64,000 nucleotides of DNA from Streptomonospora litoralis (lineage in GTDB: Bacteria > Actinomycetota > Actinomycetes > Streptosporangiales > Streptosporangiaceae): the NCBI RefSeq assembly GCF_004323735.1, contig NZ_CP036455.1, forward strand, positions 3,901,101 to 3,965,100, written 5' to 3'. The translations under genes were made by a program, and so were the position numbers. The notes under the pieces are model-generated. The model ran no database searches, was not told where the DNA came from, and saw nothing but the letters and a program-made list of their open reading frames with translations. Position 1 is the stretch's first letter; every line of letters starts with the position of its first letter. This document shows, one piece after another, positions 44,525 through 52,185 of the stretch.

Positions 44525-45106
44525 TCAGGTGAGTTCGCCGCGCAGCTCGGTGAACGCCTCGTCGATGAGCGCGGGCAGGTCCCGCGCGCCGTCCTCGCGC
44601 CCCCAGGTGGTGATGGCGGTGGTGAGCACCGCCAGGCACGCTGCGGAGACGACGCGCACCCGCATCGGCACCTCTGCGGGGTCGTCGGTGCCGGCCAGCG
44701 CCCGCTCCAGGAGCACCTGGGTGTCCTGCAGGTCCTCCCAGAGCCGGGCGCGCAGTGCCGGTGCGCTGAGCAGCAGGCGCACCCGGGCGAGCAGCGCGTC
44801 GCGGTCGGCGGCGTAGACGACGCCCAGGCCCTCCCCCACCGCCCGTTGCACCCGCTCCACCAGGTCCTCAGACTCGGGCCGGTTGCGCAGCGCCGCCTCC
44901 AGCAGGGGGTCGTACTCGTCACCGAGCACGACGTCCTCCTTGGTGGGGAAGTAGCGGAAGAAGGTGGTGTGCGAGACCCCGGCGGCCTCCGCGATCCGGG
45001 TGACGGTGGTCGCGTCGTAGCCCTGCTCGGCGAAGAGCCGCAGCGCCTCGCGCTGGATGACGCCGCGGGTGCGCGCCTTCTTGCGCTCCCGCCAGTCCTC
45101 GGCCAT
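44525..45106 (-). CDS. TetR-family repressor of the ABC exporter
   Basis: 193 residues. The N-terminal helix-turn-helix (VTRIAEAAGVSHTTFFRYFP) is typical; the rest is the effector and dimer domain. ATG 45106 follows GGGGCGG. It is the first gene of the exporter operon, and three operator-like dyads lie 34-76 bases upstream, so it very likely represses itself and the exporter until a drug-like ligand binds. A longer frame to 45217 would run through the operators and is rejected. Confidence 0.88.
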   Translation of the reverse strand: MAEDWRERKKARTRGVIQREALRLFAEQGYDATTVTRIAEAAGVSHTTFFRYFPTKEDVVLGDEYDPLLEAALRNRPESEDLVERVQRAVGEGLGVVYAADRDALLARVRLLLSAPALRARLWEDLQDTQVLLERALAGTDDPAEVPMRVRVVSAACLAVLTTAITTWGREDGARDLPALIDEAFTELRGELT

Positions 45107-45139
45107 GACCGCCCCATCCGAGACTTCCGACGCCGACGT

Positions 45140-45182
45140 GTTAGTCGCTAACGTATTAGTCGATAACATGTTAGCCACTAAC
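45140..45182. promoter_or_regulatory. Three tandem TetR operator-like dyads with 15-bp period
   Basis: TTAGTCGCTAAC (45141-45152), TTAGTCGATAAC (45156-45167) and TTAGCCACTAAC (45171-45182) repeat at an exact 15-bp period. Each is a near-perfect TTAGY/CTAAC-type dyad, and the first and third are preceded by G. Confidence 0.8.
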
Positions 45183-45230
45183 GCTGTCCCGCGCCAGTGT
45201 TCGGCCGCCTCCTGCACGCGCGGGCGAGAA

Positions 45231-45260
45231 CGCCCCCGGGAGCGGACGCTGCCGGGGGCG
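45231..45260. terminator. Terminator hairpin
   Basis: CGCCCCCGG / CCGGGGGCG (45231-45239, 45252-45260), with AGCG/CGCT in the loop, downstream of the DrrB-type permease gene. Confidence 0.8.
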
Positions 45261-45291
45261 CGGTGGCGGGTCGGGCGGGTACGGACCGCGC

Positions 45292-46047
45292 TCAGGCGGC
45301 CAGGCGGCGCATCAGCCGGGTTCCCAGGAACAGCGCGATCACGGCGATCGCCACCGCCACGGCCGAGCCGATCAGCACCGACGGATCGCCGAAGTCACCG
45401 ACGAACAAGGCCCGCTGGGCGTCGACGACGTGGCTCAGCGGGTTGATCCGGGAGAGGACGTACAGCCAGGTCGGCGCCAGTTCCATGGGCAGCAGAATCC
45501 CGGACAGCAGAATCAGCGGCATCGTCACCGTCTGCAGGATCGCCGGGAAGTGGAACTCCTGCTTCACCGACATCGCCAGCATGTACGACAGCGTGCCCAG
45601 CCCGGTGCCCATGACGAGCAGCACCAGCAGCCCGGCGGCCGCACCCACCGGGGAGACCTGGAGCCCGAACGGCAGGACGACCAGCAGGATCACCACCGCT
45701 TGGGCCAGCAGGAGGGCGATGTCGCGCAGCACGCGGCCCAGGAGGAGGGCCACCCGGCTGACGGGTGCGGCGAGCAGCCGTTCGTAGGAGCCGCCCCGCA
45801 GTTCCGGCAGCAGCCCGAAACCCGCGAAGGCGGTGCCGAACAGGGCGAGCATGGCCAGCACCCCGGGCACGAACCACTGCATGGAGTCCTCGCCGAACCC
45901 GCCCGGCACCCCGGAAAGCAGCGGGGCGAACAGAGCCAGGTAGAGCACGGGCTGCAACATGCTAAATACCAGGCTCGTGACGGGGCTGTGCAGCGTGGGG
46001 TTCAACTGGCGCAGGAAGACCAGCCAGGTGTCGCGGAGGAGGGACAT
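45292..46047 (-). CDS. ABC-2 type (DrrB-like) exporter permease
   Basis: A 251-residue permease with six helices. FVPGVLAMLALFGTAFAGFG and LPELRGGSYERLLAAPVSR are typical of DrrB-type drug exporters. ATG 46047 has GGAAAGG 11 bases upstream. It is 71 bases downstream of the ATPase gene in the same direction. With the ATPase it probably exports a hydrophobic antibiotic or lipid. Confidence 0.9.
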   Translation of the reverse strand: MSLLRDTWLVFLRQLNPTLHSPVTSLVFSMLQPVLYLALFAPLLSGVPGGFGEDSMQWFVPGVLAMLALFGTAFAGFGLLPELRGGSYERLLAAPVSRVALLLGRVLRDIALLLAQAVVILLVVLPFGLQVSPVGAAAGLLVLLVMGTGLGTLSYMLAMSVKQEFHFPAILQTVTMPLILLSGILLPMELAPTWLYVLSRINPLSHVVDAQRALFVGDFGDPSVLIGSAVAVAIAVIALFLGTRLMRRLAA

Positions 46048-46118
46048 GGTCGGGATTCCTTTCCGGCCGTCAGACGCGTGGGGGGCGTGGGCGCGCGCCG
46101 GAGGGGTCGACGGCGCGC

Positions 46119-47075
46119 TCACCGGTCCGCCTCGCGCAGGCTGCGTCCGGTCAGGGTGAGGAAGACGTCGTCGAGCGAAGGCCGCTGCACCTGCACGGTG
46201 CGCAGTTCCTGCCCCCGGGCATCCAAGGCGCGCAGCACCTCGGGGAGCACCGCGTCGCCGCGGTCCACGCGCATCCGCACGGTCGCCTCGGCGACGTCCA
46301 CCGAGTGCGCCGAGGAGACCGCCTCGACGGCCTGCGCGGCCGCGCGGGCGTCCTGCTCCGACGCGGTCTCCAGGCTCACCAGGTCTCCGGAGACCTTGCC
46401 CTTGAGCTCGTCCGGAGTGCCGTCGGCGATGATCGAACCGTGGTCGACGACAATCACCCGCTCGGCCGTGGTGTCGGCTTCGTCCAGATAGTGGGTGGAG
46501 AACAGGATGGTAGTGCCGTAGACCTCGCGCAGCCGGGCGAGGTGCTCCCACAGGTTGGCGCGGCTGTGCGGGTCCAAGCCGGTGGAGGGCTCGTCCAGAA
46601 AGAGCAGTTCGGGCCGGTGGATCAGGCCCATGGCGATGTCCAGCCGCCGCTGCTGCCCGCCGGAGAGTCGGCTGGTCTCGCGCTTTTCCAGGCCCTGAAG
46701 CTCCAGATCGGCCAGCAGCTCGGCGGCGCGCGCCTGCGCTTGGTCCTTGCCCAGCCCGTACAGGCGGCCCTGGTTGACCAGCTCCTCGGCGACACGCTGC
46801 CCGGGACCGGCGCTGTGGCCCTGTCCGACGTAGCCGATCCGCCGGCGCACCCCGTGCGGATCGGCGACCACGTCGAAGCCGGCGACGGTGGCGCTTCCGG
46901 ACGTCGGCAACAGCAGTGTGGTGAGCATGCGCAGGCTGGTGGATTTACCTGCGCCGTTGGGCCCGAGGAAGGCGATCAGTTCACCCGCCTCCACGTCGAG
47001 GTCGATCCCGCGCACGGCTTCGACGGTGCCGCCCTTGACCTGGAAGGTCCGGGCGAGTTCACGGGTGTGGATCAC
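46119..47075 (-). CDS. DrrA-type ABC exporter ATP-binding protein
   Basis: A 318-residue ATPase. Walker A GPNGAGKST, Q-loop YVGQGHS, signature RLSGGQQRRLDIAMGL and Walker B LLFLDEPSTGLDP, with the C-terminal DrrA-type domain (QRPSLDDVFLTLTGRSL). GTG 47075 (GGGGGA three bases upstream) is chosen; a longer TTG start at 47111 would lie inside the operator region. Forms an operon with the permease. Confidence 0.92.
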   Translation of the reverse strand: MIHTRELARTFQVKGGTVEAVRGIDLDVEAGELIAFLGPNGAGKSTSLRMLTTLLLPTSGSATVAGFDVVADPHGVRRRIGYVGQGHSAGPGQRVAEELVNQGRLYGLGKDQAQARAAELLADLELQGLEKRETSRLSGGQQRRLDIAMGLIHRPELLFLDEPSTGLDPHSRANLWEHLARLREVYGTTILFSTHYLDEADTTAERVIVVDHGSIIADGTPDELKGKVSGDLVSLETASEQDARAAAQAVEAVSSAHSVDVAEATVRMRVDRGDAVLPEVLRALDARGQELRTVQVQRPSLDDVFLTLTGRSLREADR

Positions 47076-47101
47076 AGGTCCCCCGTTTATGGATGAGGTT
47101 G

Positions 47102-47164
47102 CGGTAGTCAAGTTTGATCACCCAATCATCATGAGACCGCGGCCATACGGTAGTCAAACTTGAT
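47102..47164. promoter_or_regulatory. Twin PadR-type operator sites
   Basis: CGGTAGTCAAGTTTGAT (47102-47118) and CGGTAGTCAAACTTGAT (47148-47164), direct repeats 46 bases apart. Each holds an inverted TCAA/TTGA core. They lie between padR and the ATPase gene. Confidence 0.75.
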
Positions 47165-47198
47165 TAGCAGTGCCCGTGCGGCACCGAACCGGAGAACC

Positions 47199-47801
47199 CT
47201 AGCCCGACGGCGCCTCACGCCACTCGGGGCTTCCGAAGGCGGCGCCCTCGTCGGACATGGTGTAGGCACCGCTCTCCAGGCGCTCGACCAGCTCGCGCGT
47301 GAAGGCGATCGTCGCGTCGGCCAGCACCTGCCAGGACCGGAACAGCTCCCACACGTGCTCCGGCTTGCCCCCGCCGGACCCGTGCTCCAGCATCGATCTG
47401 AGGCTCTGCTGCTCGCCCTCCAGCCGGGAGAGGCGGAAACGCAGCAGCGAGATCGCCCGCCCGCGCGGCTGGCAGGTCAGAAACGTAATCCCGGCGCCGA
47501 AGAACTCGGGCTTGACCGAGGCGTCCGAGAGCGCCTTGCTCAGCAGCCGGATGAACTCGTCCTCGCCGGCTTCGGTCAGCTCGAACAGCGTGCGCTCGGG
47601 CCCTTCGCCGCTCTCTTCCACCCCGGCGCTGCGCAGCATCCCGTTCTTCAGCAGTTGGCGCAGCGCGTGGTAGACCGACCCGGGCTTGATGTTGGCCCAT
47701 TGCTCGGTTTCCCAGAGCAGCAACTCGCGCCGGACCTGGTACCCGTGCGCTCGTTGGGAGGCGCGCACCACACCCAGCACCAGCAACCGCGTCGCCGACA
47801 T
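47199..47801 (-). CDS. PadR-family transcriptional regulator
   Basis: A 200-residue PadR repressor. N-terminal winged helix (LLVLGVVRASQRAHGYQVRR through IKPGSVYHALRQLLKNGML) and a C-terminal helical dimer domain. It is directly upstream of the DrrAB genes, with the twin operators in the gap. PadR proteins at DrrAB loci sense the exported drug. Confidence 0.92.
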   Translation of the reverse strand: MSATRLLVLGVVRASQRAHGYQVRRELLLWETEQWANIKPGSVYHALRQLLKNGMLRSAGVEESGEGPERTLFELTEAGEDEFIRLLSKALSDASVKPEFFGAGITFLTCQPRGRAISLLRFRLSRLEGEQQSLRSMLEHGSGGGKPEHVWELFRSWQVLADATIAFTRELVERLESGAYTMSDEGAAFGSPEWREAPSG

Positions 47802-47992
47802 CGTCCACCTCGTCCTGTGCGCAGACTCGCCCCGGTTCGAGGATAGGACCGGAGCACCGCCCCTTCACCACCCGGCCGCGAGACCTCGGCTCCCGCGAAC
47901 GAGGCGACCCGCCGATACACATACGGTGCGCAACCGCTCGTCACCGTGTGTGGCATCGTTCGGGTATCCGACGTGCGGCAAGAGGAGACGAC

Positions 47993-48490
47993 ATGCAGTT
48001 CCTGGTGAGGGCCGGTCTCGCAGCGAGCGCGCTCGCCCTCACGACCGCCCCCGCGGCGGCCGCCACCTCGATCGAGATCACCCCCGCGACAGCGGCCCCC
48101 GGCGACTCCATCACGCTGCGCTCCTCCTGCGAGGGACCGGCCGAGCAAGTGGAGTTCACCTCGCGCGCGTTCTCCGGCGTCCCTTCGGCCGAGCTGGTCA
48201 ACACCTTCGGCAGCGTGCCGGTCGTGGTGGCGCCGGGCACCTCCCCGGGCGTCTACCGCGTACACGGCGCATGCACCGGCGGCGGTTCCGCCGAGACGGT
48301 CTCCGGCGAGGTGACCGTCGTGCGCGGGCCCCTCACGCCGACACCCCGGGGCGCGCCGCAGACGGGCGGCGGCGGCGCCGCATCCGGGGACCGCCCGGCC
48401 CTGCTCGCCGCCCTCGCCGGTGCCGGACTGCTGATGCTGGGCACAGCGGCGGCAGCCTACCGCCGCCGTGCCCGCCGTGGCGCTAGCTAA
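47993..48490 (+). CDS. Exported protein with sorting-like C-terminus
   Basis: 165 residues. Signal peptide MQFLVRAGLAASALALTTAPAA with cleavage near AAA, a 75-residue beta-rich domain with one cysteine pair (SSCEG; HGACTGG), a Pro/Gly-rich spacer with APQTGGG, a hydrophobic segment (LLAALAGAGLLMLGTAAAAY) and the tail RRRARRGAS. The layout copies a sortase signal with APQTG in place of LPxTG/LAxTG. RBS AGAGGAG. Surface location is likely; sortase use is uncertain. Its stop overlaps the stop of the convergent phzF-like gene by four bases. Confidence 0.75.
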   Translation: MQFLVRAGLAASALALTTAPAAAATSIEITPATAAPGDSITLRSSCEGPAEQVEFTSRAFSGVPSAELVNTFGSVPVVVAPGTSPGVYRVHGACTGGGSAETVSGEVTVVRGPLTPTPRGAPQTGGGGAASGDRPALLAALAGAGLLMLGTAAAAYRRRARRGAS

Positions 48491-49170
48491 GACAGCCGGT
48501 ACTCGCGAGTGGCCAGCAGGGCGACGCGGCCGCCGATCTCGACGGTGCCGCCTGCTCCGGGCCGCACGTCGATGCGCGAGCCGGTGCCCTGGTGCACCGT
48601 CAGCGGGCGGCCGAGCAGCCCGCCCAGCCGCAGCGCCGCGGCGCCGGTGGCCTCGTCCTCGGCGATGCCCATCGCGTCGGGGAACACCCGCACGCGCACG
48701 CTGCCCGCCTCCTCGTCCTGCCAGGCCCACACGTGCAGGTCGACGCCCTCCTCGCCGCCGGTCAGCGCGTCGACGGCGGCGGGTGAGGCGAGCTGCCGGG
48801 TGTCGAACACAGGGGCCAGTCCGGGATCGGCCCGGATCCACACGCGCTCGCCGTCGGACCAGGTGGGCACGGCTCCGGCGGGCGGTTCGAGGGCCGCCAC
48901 CGGCGCGCCCTCCCGGGCCAGCAGCCACGCGGTACCGACCAGGGGGTGTCCGGCCAGCGGCAGCTCGACGGCTGGGGTGTGGATGTGCACCCGCCCTGCG
49001 GCGGGGTCCTCGACGAAGACCGTCTCGGCGAACCCGAGATCGGCGGCGATCCGCTGGCGGCTGTCCTGGGGCAGTCCCGGCGCTTCGAGGAAGACGCCGA
49101 GTTCGTTGCCGCCGGTACCTCCGTCGCCGAGGAAGACGGTGACGACGTGCAGTGTGGTGCTTGTACTCAT
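48487..49170 (-). CDS. PhzF-family isomerase-like protein
   Basis: A 227-residue PhzF family protein, shorter than most relatives (about 260-300). Recognisable parts are the GNELGVF motif (usual GNPxAVV), the FAETVFV strand, PLAGHPLVGTAWLL and the C-terminal EDEATGAAA (usual EDPATGSA). ATG 49170 is the best start; no strong ribosome site is seen. Reaction unknown. Confidence 0.85.
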   Translation of the reverse strand: MSTSTTLHVVTVFLGDGGTGGNELGVFLEAPGLPQDSRQRIAADLGFAETVFVEDPAAGRVHIHTPAVELPLAGHPLVGTAWLLAREGAPVAALEPPAGAVPTWSDGERVWIRADPGLAPVFDTRQLASPAAVDALTGGEEGVDLHVWAWQDEEAGSVRVRVFPDAMGIAEDEATGAAALRLGGLLGRPLTVHQGTGSRIDVRPGAGGTVEIGGRVALLATREYRLS

Positions 49171-49583
49171 GGCGGAAACTCTGCCACGCGAGTGAAGCGG
49201 CCACTGCGGGAGCCGGCTGCGAGCAACCATGCGCGGTCGTGGTGACCTGCGGATTCCTCCCGCTGCGAACGGGACCGAGGATGCTCCTGCCCGAGCTCGT
49301 GCCAGTCGGCGGAGCCGGGCCGCAGCCGGTGCGGCGTTGACGCCGTCTTGCTGTGCGTGGACTCACATTCGGCCGCGACCGGCCGACGCGGCGCGCACGA
49401 TTCCCACGGCAGCGGCCTTGTGCGGACCGGCCTTCGCCCTGTGCCCCGGCCGGGGTCCGATCCGTCCCGTTAAGCGTCCATTAACAAGTCCTGGACTACC
49501 GGCTGACCCGCGTATTCTCGAGAATCGTGCTAACGCTGTTCCCGCCTCGCAGACGGACACTGGACCGCCGGAAAGAGGTTTCC
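49171..49583. promoter_or_regulatory. Upstream region of the VOC gene with two palindromes
   Basis: GTTAA-N7-TTAAC (49469-49485) and the perfect 12-bp palindrome ATTCTCGAGAAT (49514-49525), the latter overlapping a TATTCT -10-like hexamer. The remaining bases show no gene. Confidence 0.45.
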
Positions 49584-49994
49584 GTGCCTCGAGTGACCGG
49601 GCTCGCGCACATCACCCTGTCGGTGCGCGACCGTGACGCCAGCATCGAGTTCTACCGCACCGTTCTCGGGTTCAAGGAGTTCAAGACCCGCGACGGCAAG
49701 CAGTGGCTGCTTACCGAGTGCCGGCACCCGTGCGGCGTCGTGCTGGGCTTCATCCAGCACAAGGACCAGTTCAAGGCCACCTTCGACCAGCGCCATGTCG
49801 GCATGGACCACGTCGCACTCCAGGTCAGCAGCCTCGGCGAGCTCGACTACTGGGAGGAGCGGCTGACCGATCTGGATATCGACCACTCGCCGATCGTGCA
49901 CTCCGACAACGGCTCGATGATCCAGTTCTCCGATCCGGACGGCATCCAGTTGGAGCTCTTCTGCCCGGCAGAGCTGGGCAGCGACGAAGCCTGA
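49584..49994 (+). CDS. VOC-superfamily (glyoxalase/bleomycin resistance-like) protein
   Basis: A 136-residue vicinal-oxygen-chelate protein. H9 (GLAHITLSV), the His of GMDHVALQV and Glu of IQLELFC are likely metal ligands. It has the two beta-alpha-beta-beta-beta halves. GTG 49584 follows AAAGAGG. Function could be lyase, dioxygenase or drug binding; sequence alone does not choose. Single gene. Confidence 0.85.
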   Translation: MPRVTGLAHITLSVRDRDASIEFYRTVLGFKEFKTRDGKQWLLTECRHPCGVVLGFIQHKDQFKATFDQRHVGMDHVALQVSSLGELDYWEERLTDLDIDHSPIVHSDNGSMIQFSDPDGIQLELFCPAELGSDEA

Positions 49995-49999
49995 TCAGG

Positions 50000-50061
50000 C
50001 CGGGCGCCTGGGCGCCCGGACGACCAGCCCGTTCGGCCCCGCGATTCACCGCCGCGGGGCC
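50000..50061. terminator. Double terminator hairpins
   Basis: CCGGGCGCC / GGCGCCCGG (50000-50008, 50011-50019) and GGCCCCGCG / CGCGGGGCC (50035-50043, 50053-50061) between the convergent VOC and DeoR genes. Confidence 0.8.
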
Positions 50062-50091
50062 GGCGCACGCGTAGCACGCGAGGGCCCGCGC

Positions 50092-50862
50092 TCACTCCGG
50101 TGACACCAGTTCCAGCCGCACGTCCTCGGCCCTGATCTCGTCGGCCGCCGACTGCGGCAGCCGGGCGTCCGTGATGATGAGGTCGAACTCCTCCAGTCGA
50201 GCCACGCGGAACGTCCCGAACTTGCCGTACTTGGTGCTGTCCACGGTGAGCACGCTCTTGGACGCCATGCGCAGCAGCTGCTGCTTGGCCACGACCTTGG
50301 CCTCCGAGGGCGTCGTCGACCCGCGCTCGACATCCCAGGAACTGCTGGCGATGAAGGCGATGTCGACGTTGACCTTGCTGAGGAAGTCGGCGGTGAACTG
50401 GCCCACCGAGGAATGGTCGGCGTGCGACACGACGCCGCCGGTGTGGATCAGCTCGATGTTGGGATACTCCATCAGGTGGCCGACCACGTTGAAGTCGTTG
50501 GTCACCACCGTCAGCCCTCCCTTCTCGGTGAGCATCGGCACCATCTGCAGCGACGTGGTGCCCGCGTCCAGGAAGATCGTGAAGTTGTCGCGCACCAACT
50601 GAGCGGCCGCGCGGGTGATGGCCCGTTTCGCCGGCACCTCCAGCTGGGCCTTGGCGAGGTAGGAGGGTTCGCTCTTCAGCCGGGCCGCCAGGCGGACGCC
50701 GCCGGTCACCGACAGCACCTTGCCGTCGTTCTCCAGCGCCTGGATGTCGCGCCGCACCGTCATATGCGAGACGGACAGCATCGAGGTGAGCTCGTTGATG
50801 CTCAGCACGTGCCGCTCCTGCAGGAGCTTGAGGATGTGCTCGCGGCGCTGGTCGGGGATCAT
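50092..50862 (-). CDS. DeoR-family transcriptional regulator
   Basis: A 256-residue DeoR-type repressor. Winged helix ELTSMLSVSHMTVRRDIQAL at residues 25-44 and a sugar-phosphate-binding domain (NFTIFLDAGTTSLQMVPML; LSKVNVDIAFIASSSWDVER). ATG 50862 follows GAAGG six bases away. It is divergent from the GDPD-like gene, with which it may be linked. Effector unknown. Confidence 0.9.
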   Translation of the reverse strand: MIPDQRREHILKLLQERHVLSINELTSMLSVSHMTVRRDIQALENDGKVLSVTGGVRLAARLKSEPSYLAKAQLEVPAKRAITRAAAQLVRDNFTIFLDAGTTSLQMVPMLTEKGGLTVVTNDFNVVGHLMEYPNIELIHTGGVVSHADHSSVGQFTADFLSKVNVDIAFIASSSWDVERGSTTPSEAKVVAKQQLLRMASKSVLTVDSTKYGKFGTFRVARLEEFDLIITDARLPQSAADEIRAEDVRLELVSPE

Positions 50863-51172
50863 CTTTCGCCTTCGGGATCGTTGCGGGTCGCGCGTCGGCG
50901 CCCTCGGTCGCTGCGGCCGGCGCGCGGGACTTACCACAGAAGTCTCCCAGTCCACCAGGCAGCTGCGCCGACCACCCCGGGTTGTCGCGCCCCACCGGAC
51001 GCGCGGAGCCCGGAGCGGCCACGAGCGGGGCGACCCGCGCCCGCATCGTTCGTCGCACCGCCGATTCCGTCGGATCAGCGGAGTCCGCCCACGCAGACGC
51101 GCCCCGTTTGGCACTGTGGTCTGCATACCCGGCGGCCGTCCATCGCCGGTTCCACGCTCTGGAGACCGATCC
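50863..51172. other. Gene-free divergent region
   Basis: 310 bases between the DeoR gene and the GDPD-like gene. It should contain both promoters; no clear -35/-10 pair or operator was seen. Confidence 0.4.
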
Positions 51173-51961
51173 ATGACGCTGGCGATCGCCCTGCGCGGCG
51201 ACACATCCCGTTTCCGCGAGAACACGCTGCCCGCGATCCGCTCGGCCATCGCGGCGGGGGCCGACGTGCTCGCCGTCGACCTGCGCACCACCGCCGACGG
51301 ACACGTGGTCGCGGTGCGCGAGGACGACGCGGATCCCGCGCAGAGTCCGCGTCCGCGTCCACGGCGGGCCGCCGACCGCCCCGAGCTGGTGGAGACGCTG
51401 TCCGGACTGGCCGCGCTCGGCTCCGACGTCGAGCAGCGCATACCCACACTCATGGAGGTGCTGGCCGAGACGGCCGGCGGCCCGGCTCCCTGTTCCCTGC
51501 TGTGCGAGGTGGACGACGCGCAGACCGCGCTGGCGGCCGAGGCGGTGATCGGCGAGCACGGCCTGGGCGATCGCGTCTGCTATACGGGGTCGATCGACAC
51601 GCTGCACGCCCTGCGCAGCCACCGGCCCGCCCTGCCGATCGCGCTTCGCTGGGACCTGCCCTCGCTGCCGGCACCCGAGGTCTGGGAAGCGCTGCGTCCC
51701 GCCGTGTTCAGCGCCGACCACCGCATCCTGACCCGGGATTCGGTGCTGGAGATCCAGCGGCACGGGTACCGTGTGGCCGCCTGGACGGTGGACGACTTCA
51801 CCGAAATGGTGCGTGTCGCCGGCATGGGCGTGGACGCGATCGTCACCGCCGACATCGGCGAACTGGTCAAGCTGACGCGCAACGGCGGGCAGCAGGCCGC
51901 CGAATCCGGAGCGCACGAATACCCGGTCACGACGCCCGGAGAGGGCATCGGTTCGCCGTAA
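51173..51961 (+). CDS. Glycerophosphodiester phosphodiesterase-like protein, catalytically degenerate
   Basis: A 262-residue TIM-barrel GDPD relative: start MTLAIALRGDTSRFRENTLP, then VLAVDLRTTADGHVVAVRED, and a C-terminal VAAWTVDDFTEMVRVAGMGVDAIVTAD. In active enzymes the first motif is HRG and the second ends in a catalytic HD; here the first His is Leu (ALRGD) and the HD position reads RED. Both general acid/base histidines seem lost, so it is probably non-catalytic or has another activity. There is no signal peptide. The ATG 51173 has GGAGA eight bases upstream. Confidence 0.8.
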   Translation: MTLAIALRGDTSRFRENTLPAIRSAIAAGADVLAVDLRTTADGHVVAVREDDADPAQSPRPRPRRAADRPELVETLSGLAALGSDVEQRIPTLMEVLAETAGGPAPCSLLCEVDDAQTALAAEAVIGEHGLGDRVCYTGSIDTLHALRSHRPALPIALRWDLPSLPAPEVWEALRPAVFSADHRILTRDSVLEIQRHGYRVAAWTVDDFTEMVRVAGMGVDAIVTADIGELVKLTRNGGQQAAESGAHEYPVTTPGEGIGSP

Positions 51962-51965
51962 GAAA

Positions 51966-51981
51966 GAACTGAATTCAGTTC
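51966..51981. repeat. 16-bp perfect AT-rich palindrome
   Basis: GAACTGAATTCAGTTC directly after the GDPD-like stop codon, in a GC-rich context. A weak terminator or a protein-binding site. The next 200 bases to the monooxygenase stop show another small dyad (CCGAT/ATCGG near 52080-52100) and no gene. Confidence 0.6.
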
Positions 51982-52185
51982 ATTCGCGGAATACGGTCGG
52001 CTGACGCGAGAACCCACGAAGGGGCGGCGTGCCTGCTTTTCCCTGAAACGGCATGAGAACAGCGCTAACCTCGAATAGGCCGATGGCGAATTCATCGGCG
52101 GCTTCTCGACCGCGTCCCGCTCCCCGGCGCTGCAGAGAAGACCACTGACGGCCGAACTTTCCCACGACGCCGATGCGCACCCCGA

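Noticed and set aside
45107-45217. N-terminal extension of the TetR gene through the three repeats
   Set aside because: The extension would translate the operator array into a low-quality tail; ATG 45106 starts the usual TetR N-terminus.
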